Assembly: GCA_903813345.2 (NCBI GenBank)
Contig: CAIIXF020000011.1
Coordinates: 35,314,166-35,378,165 of the forward strand
DNA length: 64,000 nucleotides
Direction of reading: 5' to 3'
Source of the DNA: Owenia fusiformis
Taxonomy: Eukaryota > Annelida > Polychaeta > Sabellida > Oweniidae
In this document: positions 59,301 through 64,000 of the stretch, piece by piece
Numbering within the stretch: the first letter of the stretch is position 1
How the letters are laid out: every line of letters starts with the position of its first letter
Made by a program: the position numbers and the translations under genes
The notes under the pieces: model-generated
What the model was told of the DNA's origin: nothing
What the model saw: the letters and a program-made list of their open reading frames with translations, nothing else
Databases searched by the model: none

Positions 59301-59483
59301 CTCAAGAATTTGAGGTTCAGAATAATTAGAAATACAGTAAATTTGAGGCAAATTTAGAACTGTCACCGCCATAAAATTATACTCACTATTAGCCTGAACT
59401 GAGGTTGACTTGTCGCACTTAATTATTTGTGAGGTAAAACGCAAAATACGACAAGAAAGGCAAGGAACTCTGTTCAGTGACAT
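47354..59483 (-). CDS. AFG1L: AFG1-like mitochondrial AAA ATPase (AFG1L/LACE1), 12 exons
   Basis: Exons: 59387-59483, 56693-56922, 56445-56505, 55720-55821, 55204-55334, one of five exon-6 copies (54640-54739 or 54095-54194), 53295-53353, 52222-52304, 51750-51921, 51089-51229, 50166-50282, 47354-47503 with TGA. Sum 1,443 nt, 480 aa; human AFG1L is 481 aa. The protein helps degrade or assemble nuclear-encoded respiratory subunits in mitochondria (family). Exon 1 gives a Ser/Arg/Cys N-terminus without acids until residue 24, typical of a mitochondrial presequence. Walker A is GDVGCGKT (127-134), Walker B LLCFDEFQ (200-207), sensor 1 region IVVIATSNR in exon 6; [20 protein letters not shown] and [10 protein letters not shown] are family signatures. 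Intron 1 (56923-59386) holds a SINE, repeats and a large inverted repeat. Confidence 0.95.
48284..48591. mobile_element. CAGGGGCGGATCTGG-type TIR repeat
   Basis: Ends CAGGGGCGGATCTGG and CCAGATCCGCCAGTG, interior with GGGCCCAAA runs. AFG1L intron 11. Confidence 0.75.
49568..49655. repeat. Short inverted repeat
   Basis: GGTAATAATATTACTACCAT and ATGGTAATATTATTACC about 50 bp apart in AFG1L intron 11. Significance unclear. Confidence 0.5.
50690..51115 (-). repeat. About 30-bp array made from the AFG1L exon 10 end and donor
   Basis: About 14 imperfect copies of TGACACTTTCTATGACAAAA followed by GTAGGTG (minus strand) lie in intron 10 directly after exon 10, whose own end reads DTFYDKK then gtaagtg. 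Several copies keep a GT donor word. Confidence 0.9.
51538..51705. mobile_element. GTAGCCAGG-type TIR repeat, copy 3 (left end truncated)
   Basis: Right end GCCAGGCTACGGGCCTG is intact; the left keeps only GCCAGGAGCGAACCCCC. In AFG1L intron 9, 45 bp from exon 9. Confidence 0.7.
52341..52500. mobile_element. Short derivative of the GTGGTGACA-end repeat
   Basis: Contains ATGTCATCACCTGCCATTTG, CCAAACACCAAC units and ATATGTCACCACTTTTGG. Lies in AFG1L intron 7 just before exon 8 (52222-52304). Confidence 0.6.
52604..53250. mobile_element. About 645-bp repeat with GTGGTGACA hairpin end
   Basis: Begins AAGGCATTACATG...ATCACCACCTAG and ends TGTCACCACTTCTTGGTGGTGACATAAAA (a hairpin). The interior has several roughly 80-bp units with GACCTTGAGAAGGTCATTGA. 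A second full copy lies at 63294-63930; short derivatives at 36246-36356, 52341-52500 and 54860-55022. In AFG1L intron 7. Confidence 0.75.
53516..53803. mobile_element. 288-bp TA-flanked MITE (Tc1/mariner-like)
   Basis: TIRs CTGTAGATTGGGTTAATTT and AATTAACCCAATCAACAG, each flanked by TA (53514-53515, 53804-53805). In AFG1L intron 6. Confidence 0.8.
54095..54739 (-). repeat. Five tandem copies of AFG1L exon 6 with splice sites
   Basis: Copies in transcription order: E 54640-54739 (100 nt), D 54504-54602, C 54368-54466, B 54232-54330 (99 nt each), A 54095-54194 (100 nt). Each has an acceptor ttcag and a gtatgt donor, and 37-nt introns separate them. A and E encode [16 protein letters not shown] and fit the phase of exons 5 and 7. 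B-D share a 1-nt deletion (ending SNRPQI) and FKSG, so alone they shift frame into exon 7. Only one A/E-type copy gives the full protein. Confidence 0.95.
54860..55022. mobile_element. Short derivative of the GTGGTGACA-end repeat
   Basis: AAGGCATTAACATGCAAAAT, TGTCACCACCTGCC and terminal GTGGTGGTGACAT. AFG1L intron 5. Confidence 0.65.
56207..56397. mobile_element. GTAGCCAGG-type TIR repeat, copy 4
   Basis: Ends CAGGCCCGTAGCCAGG and CTGGCTACGGGCCTG, flanked by a direct ATCTT (56202-56206 and 56398-56402), the likely 5-bp target duplication. AFG1L intron 3, about 50 bp from exon 3. Confidence 0.85.
57300..57472 (-). mobile_element. tRNA-derived SINE
   Basis: The head (57390-57470) has an A box TAGCTCAGTGG, a B box GGTTCAATCCC and D, anticodon and T stems, but the anticodon loop CCGGAAG has C where U33 is required, and extra bases separate the T and acceptor stems. 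The body continues through TTAGCACAGGATTTCATTC to about 57300. No poly-A tail is seen. AFG1L intron 1. Confidence 0.75.
57720..58275 (+). mobile_element. Two degraded SINE-like copies in tandem
   Basis: CCCTTGATAGCAAGTCGCTG recurs as CCCTCGATAGCAAGTTGCTG (about 58002), followed by tRNA-like words (GTCAGGCTTGCAAGATGGAG, GGTTCTATTCC; ATCCAGCTTGCGAGCGGAAG, GGTTTGATTGC) and matching tails (GTAGTACCTGGCTCG, CTAGTATCTGGCTCG). The second copy has an insertion near 58100-58170. Confidence 0.6.
58395..58868. repeat. Large inverted repeat, about 190-bp arms
   Basis: Left arm 58395-58585, right arm 58677-58868, 91-bp spacer. About 100 nt of the arms, including CCGCGGCTTACTTTTGGTCT and GGAGCGCTGGAGTACTTCTT, pair without mismatch. 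Weaker pairing extends out to about 58379 and 58885. Each inner end carries CCAATATGGCGGTTT. In AFG1L intron 1. Confidence 0.93.
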
Positions 59484-59529
59484 TTTCACTTCACTGGCGT
59501 GCGTAGCACGTCACGACATTTTGGGTTGA

Positions 59530-59537
59530 TGACGTCA
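59530..59537. promoter_or_regulatory. CRE-like palindrome upstream of AFG1L
   Basis: TGACGTCA, 47 bp before the AFG1L ATG at 59483, with CACGTCA nearby (59508-59514). Confidence 0.5.
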
Positions 59538-59933
59538 TCGATATAGGTGCACAAATGATAAGTCTGAAAAACAAATATTTGTATAAAACCGTTGATATTT
59601 GAAGACTTTGGTACATGGTAAGCCTTTTTTCATGTCACATTTAGATAATACTTTTATCTGTAAGAGGTTCTTGGTGGAAATGAATCTTTTTCTCGTGGCA
59701 TGCAGTTGGAAGCTTTGAAATTTATTTTCAGTTTCATCATTTGTGAGTGACCTTTGTCATGTGTTTTTCCTGGGGGAGGGTCGTCGTCTGGAAGTCGTAT
59801 AAGTAATTTTGTAATAACAATTAAATATACAGACTCTATCATGATCCCCCAAGTTCCTGTTTACAAAATCATCTGAAACTTTGTTGGTCACAGGCGCTTG
59901 AACATTTATAACACAATCGAGTCGAGGTTGCCT

Positions 59934-60212
59934 TAGTTCAACAAGTTAAACCCAATACCACGGCTTTCATTTATAATCTGAGTGTTCTTGTTGCCGTGGT
60001 TGGGTTTAACTTCCGTGCTATGCTTTCATTGGTTGCAAATTCTCACTATCAGTTATTAATAAAACGCGCATAAAATTCTATGCGCTGCCATAGGCCATCA
60101 TTAAAAATATTTGCATCAAGGGCCGAATAGGCACGGATGTTAAACCTAGGGCGGGCCACAAGAAATGTCAGATAAGAAATAAGGCCCAGACTAGGTTTAA
60201 CTTGTTGAACTA
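59934..60212. mobile_element. 279-bp MITE with 9-bp target duplication
   Basis: TIRs TAGTTCAACAAGTTAAACC and GGTTTAACTTGTTGAACTA with perfect AGGTTGCCT direct repeats at 59925-59933 and 60213-60221. It lies between AFG1L and the small-ORF/TBCC start. Confidence 0.88.
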
Positions 60213-60488
60213 AGGTTGCCTAAGAGATATCTCTTCATTCAGAACTAGCCTCGATTTTCATGTTCCCGGGCCTATGGTTTGAACTGATATGAAAATCCAA
60301 CCCTACCCCAATTGTCTGTGAACCAAGAAAAACATTTTCCGCATGTAATGACTCATGTTCCATATTTATAGATGCACTATATTCAACAATTCAAAGTTCA
60401 TTGATAAACCTAAGATTTGTGTGTAATTTCAGGTTATTGCTGATACAGACTACTTGATATCGTATAACTATGACTCATTGGTGATATC

Positions 60489-60743
60489 ATGGCTAGCTCT
60501 AATGACCCAATTAGAAAAGCATTATTTGCATCACCAACAAGTGAGGAACCTGAGTCATCATCAGAAGCTATTGACTCTATTATGAACAGAATTCAAGTTG
60601 AACACGACGTAGAAAGAAGCTTCAAAGACTTGCAAAAAGATCTCCATGAACAGCGATTGAAAGGACTGAAAGAAAACATCAAAAAAATATCTGAAGATAA
60701 TTGGAGATATACGCCTATTGACAAACTGTTAGGACAAAATTAG
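60489..60743 (+). CDS. Small protein of 84 aa upstream of TBCC, unrecognised
   Basis: ATG to TAG, single exon. Acidic Ser/Glu-rich N-terminus (SPTSEEPESSSEAIDS), a charged helix-forming middle (SFKDLQKDLHEQRLKGLKEN) and a C-terminal SEDNWRYTPIDKLLGQN end that looks like a short conserved motif. A TTTCAG acceptor at 60428-60433 suggests a 5'UTR intron. Its base composition resembles coding sequence, and it lies 94 bp upstream of TBCC on the same strand. Family unknown to me. Confidence 0.6.
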   Translation: MASSNDPIRKALFASPTSEEPESSSEAIDSIMNRIQVEHDVERSFKDLQKDLHEQRLKGLKENIKKISEDNWRYTPIDKLLGQN

Positions 60744-60837
60744 GAGTGCCACTAGTACTGTAGTATATAAGACAATTTGGATTATTAACAATATCATCAA
60801 CATAACAATAGGCGGATCCTTTTCAAATATTTCAAGA

Positions 60838-61851
60838 ATGGCGTCTTTATATGTAAAAGATGATGCCCCGGCATTCTCTGATTTGGACCAGAAGAAAACC
60901 GAAATGACTGATAAACTCAAATTAAGGGAAGATGAACGTCTAGCTCAAATAGATCAACGGAGAGAAGAAAAAGAGAGCACTGAAGCAAAGGATGAGAACA
61001 CAAAATATTTTACAGAAAATTTTCGAAGCCTCAAAAATGAAATTGAGGCTAAACTTGTTGAATGTGAAAAAATTCCCAAAACCAAGCTTGGAGAATATTT
61101 TGAAAATGTTTCATTGAATATAAGTAAATTGCAAAAGTTTTTAGCAGATTCTACTTTGTATTTACCAAAATATGAAATAAGACAGGCACAAGAGACAATC
61201 AGCAAACTTCAGAATGAATTATCTGAAATGAAAGAAAAGATGGTCCCTAAGAAAAAGTTTGCTTTTAAGTCTAAGAAAAAAACTGCTGCAAAAGCACCAG
61301 AAAAACCAATTGAAGTTGCACCCGCTCCTACCGTAACTAAAGTGATTGAGTTGAATGAATGTAATTTTGCAGATAAAAACAATGAAGAACTCACAAAATC
61401 TAGTGACGAGCTAAACAACAAAGATGTCTCCCTAGCAAGATTGAATCATTGTACTGTTAAATTGTTTGGTGCCCCGAGCGCCATCCATATTAATAAGCTT
61501 CAGGACTGTACGATCCTGTGTGGTCCTGTTTCGGGGTCTGTTTTCATTGATAATTGTGTCGATTGCAAGTTTGTTCTCGCATGCCAACAGTTGCGTATCC
61601 ATCACACAACTAAAACACATTTCTACATTCACGTCACAAGCCGGGCAATCATTGAAGACTGTAATACTGTCGAATTTGCTCCATATAATTTGGAATATCC
61701 CAACTTAGATTCACATTACGAAGTATCTGGATTGAATAAAGCTAGAAATAGCTGGGATGATGTTGATGATTTTAACTGGCTGGCTAGTGATGCCAAATCG
61801 CCAAACTGGAACATACTGGATGTAAACAAGAGAGTAACTACATGGAAGTAG
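60838..61851 (+). CDS. TBCC: Tubulin-folding cofactor C (TBCC), intronless
   Basis: 337 aa. TBCC acts in the tubulin heterodimer assembly complex and is the GTPase-activating protein for beta-tubulin; related RP2 acts on ARL proteins (family). The N-terminal half is a charged three-helix bundle (RSLKNEIEAKLVECE...KLQKFLADSTLYLPKYEIRQ), followed by a Lys/Pro linker. The C-terminal C-CAP/beta-helix domain contains LNHCTVKLFG, INKLQDCTILCGPVSGSVFI and CQQLRIHHTTKTHFYIHVTS; the Arg of QQLR is the catalytic arginine finger. The length and single-exon structure match vertebrate TBCC (about 346 aa). Confidence 0.96.
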   Translation: MASLYVKDDAPAFSDLDQKKTEMTDKLKLREDERLAQIDQRREEKESTEAKDENTKYFTENFRSLKNEIEAKLVECEKIPKTKLGEYFENVSLNISKLQKFLADSTLYLPKYEIRQAQETISKLQNELSEMKEKMVPKKKFAFKSKKKTAAKAPEKPIEVAPAPTVTKVIELNECNFADKNNEELTKSSDELNNKDVSLARLNHCTVKLFGAPSAIHINKLQDCTILCGPVSGSVFIDNCVDCKFVLACQQLRIHHTTKTHFYIHVTSRAIIEDCNTVEFAPYNLEYPNLDSHYEVSGLNKARNSWDDVDDFNWLASDAKSPNWNILDVNKRVTTWK

Positions 61852-62130
61852 GACTTCTCATTTATATATCTTGTGTCAAAACTTGAAGACTTGTCTTGTA
61901 TGGACATCAATATAACCTTATAACTGTAGCTTGAATTTTAAAGAAAACAACTATTCTGCTGTATGATTGAATTGAACTTCTAATGTGTGTAAATTTTACG
62001 TATTGCCAGTTAAGTCTTCTGAATGTGTTTTCTATCGTGTCATATCTGTTACAATGTGTTTGCTTTTCCTGATTTCCATGCTTAACTATGTATTTGTTTT
62101 GTGACAAATCAAACTCAAGAATTTTAATTT

Positions 62131-62136
62131 AATAAA
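62131..62136 (+). terminator. Candidate polyadenylation signal of TBCC
   Basis: AATAAA 280 bp after the stop codon, in an AT-rich stretch. Confidence 0.6.
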
Positions 62137-62226
62137 AAATCATGTGTTTTATCAAAACTAAAAATTGTTTAGTTCCATTTATGGAGTCAGTTACATCTAA
62201 AGATACAACTTGATACTAGTATTTAA

Positions 62227-63057
62227 AGTCCCCGTCTAAAGTTTGAAAATATTTTTTTATCATTCATTTACTATTTGTCAGGAGTTAAAAAGTGATTTTA
62301 GAGATATTTGAACAAAAAAAAATTTTCAAAAAAAAGTTGTGAGCATTTCATTTCTCAAATATTCAAATTTCCCGCCATTTTCAATAAAAGTTGAAATTTC
62401 TCAATCATCAAATATTTCTTAATGCATTTCAAAAAAGATTATCTATTTAACACCAATGCAAAGATTGAACAAAAGACACACTATTTCAATAATAAAATGT
62501 CATATTTAATGGGCCACTTCAATGTTTTAGCTTATCAAAAATATTTTGAAACATTAGTGATGTCACTAAGGTACCAAAAACTTTTGGAAAAAAATTGAAT
62601 TTTTTTTTTCAATGTCAATCTTTTCTAAATATGCTAGACTTTCATAAAAAAACAATGTTGATTGTCTAACTAGGTTAAAGGGAAGAATAAATTATGTTTT
62701 AGATATCATTGTACCATTGGTTTCTATGAGAACTAAAATTTTGAAATGCATTTTTCTCAGAACCATTTTCATGCACTGATAAGTTCATTTCTCGCTTGTT
62801 TATCAACCGATTTTCTTAATTTTTTCGGCAAAAAACATGGGAGGATGAATGCTATGCATTGGTATGAATTGTGGCTAATTAGAAGATATGAGTGACCTCT
62901 AAAAGTTGGTTTTAAATAAATTCACAAATTTTGGAACAAAAAGTCTATCAAAAACCACTTTTTGAAATTTAAAAAAAAAGTTTCACATATCACACTTTGA
63001 TAACATTGGGTAAGACTACAATATAAGCCAAAGTGGTTTAAACTTTACACGGGGCCT
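62227..63057. mobile_element. 831-bp TTAA-flanked element
   Basis: Ends AGTCCCCGTCTAAAGTTT and AAACTTTACACGGGGCCT with TTAA at 62223-62226 and 63058-63061. The right TTAA is followed by the start of a related copy (AGTTCCCATGTAAAGTT) that is cut by the element at 63294. Non-coding. Confidence 0.75.
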
Positions 63058-63293
63058 TTAAAAGTTCCCATGTAAAGTTGTATGAAAATGTGTTTTGATG
63101 CTTCATTTATTTATCATTTGTTCTGACTTCAAAGTTATTTAAGAGATTTTTGAAAAAAAGTTGTCAGGTATTTATTTCTCAAATAGGCAAATTTCCCGCC
63201 ATTTTTCAAATAAATTGACATTTTTAATCAAAACTATTCTACTATACAGTGCAAAAAATGTTTAAAACCAATCTGCCAATGCAAAGATTGAAC

Positions 63294-63930
63294 AAGGCAT
63301 TAACATGATAAGATGTCGCCACCTAGTTGGTCACAATATTATTAGCTCAATATTAAGTCAAATTTGAATTTCTGAGAACTTGTACATGATTTTGAAAAAA
63401 TAAATTGGTCAATTTGAACCAAGTTGAAAAAAGACCTTTTTACCTCGAGAAGGTCATTGAAGGGAAATCTAAAATCTAAAGTCAGATATGAACTTCTGAG
63501 AACTTGAAGATGATTTTGAGAAAAATTGGTTCAGGTGAAGCAAAATGAAAAAGACCTTTTTGACCTTGAGAGGGTCATTAAAGGTCAAATCTTTTTTGAC
63601 CTTGAGAATGTCATTGAAGGTCAAATCTCGTAGATCTCATGGTCAATATGAAGCAAGTTGAAAGAAGACCTTTCAGCCTTTGTATACTTTTTGACCTTGA
63701 AAAGGTCATTGAAGGCCAATATAAAGTCAGATTTGAACTTCTGAAAACTTGTAGATGATTTCGAAAATATTTGAAGTCAGTCTAAAGAGTATCTATCTGT
63801 TAAGTTATTGGAAGTTCTAAGAATTTGTTACAGACACCAATCGCCAACCGCCAACCATGAACCACCGTCACAAAAACGGAGACCATACCACATGTACCAA
63901 TGTGTCACCACTTTTTGGTGGTGACATAAA
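63294..63930. mobile_element. About 637-bp repeat with GTGGTGACA hairpin end
   Basis: AAGGCATTAACATG...TGTCGCCACCTAG to TGTCACCACTTTTTGGTGGTGACATAAAA; internal GACCTTGAGAAGG units as in 52604-53250. Bases 63931-64000 show nothing recognisable. Confidence 0.75.
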
Positions 63931-64000
63931 AGCAGACACTCTCATCGTTCAAATGGTAAATATTGGACCCTTAACATAAGCTCTCATTTGCTCAGCTTAT

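Noticed and set aside
60954-61632. Minus-strand ORFs over TBCC
   Set aside because: Shadows of the clear TBCC frame.

Overview
The window is a piece of an animal nuclear genome. It is AT-rich and intron-rich, with GT-AG introns and many dispersed and tandem repeats. I read four host gene models from spliced exons with consistent phases. In order they are: an adenylate kinase 9 (AK9) orthologue on the minus strand (353-39787, 34 exons, C-terminal end outside the window); an ENPP4/5-type ectonucleotide pyrophosphatase/phosphodiesterase on the plus strand (40033-43404, 4 exons); an AFG1-like mitochondrial ATPase (AFG1L/LACE1) on the minus strand (47354-59483, 12 exons); and tubulin-folding cofactor C (TBCC) on the plus strand (60838-61851, intronless). 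A small 84-aa ORF (60489-60743) sits 94 bp upstream of TBCC. The species cannot be fixed from the sequence; a marine invertebrate is my guess.

AK9 and ENPP share a divergent promoter around 39.8-40.0 kb with NRF1-, YY1- and ETS-like sites. ENPP and AFG1L converge. AFG1L and the small-ORF/TBCC pair diverge from a roughly 1-kb region with a perfect CRE and a MITE. From memory, the human orthologues of all four recognised genes lie on chromosome 6, which suggests an old linkage group.

AK9 introns hold most of the mobile DNA. There is a 5,443-bp Ty3/gypsy-type LTR element with near-identical 855-bp LTRs, a tRNA-Pro primer site and one long gag-protease-partial integrase ORF without reverse transcriptase. 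A 5'-truncated LINE ends 10 bp from a splice donor. An opposite-strand nested gene for a secreted, Ser/Thr/Pro-repeat protein lies in intron 6. Many TIR/MITE copies and several minisatellites are also present.

The most unusual feature is a recurring one: tandem repeats whose unit contains an exon-intron junction of the host gene. AK9 exon 7 has its last 30 nt plus 5' splice site repeated 24 times at 50 bp. AFG1L exon 10 has its end plus donor repeated about 14 times at about 30 bp. AFG1L exon 6 is present as five whole copies at 136 bp, separated by 37-nt introns. AK9 exons 5 and 12 carry short repeats at their acceptors. Reading frames show that most of these extra splice sites or exons would give premature stops, so strong splice choice, or a regulatory role, is implied.
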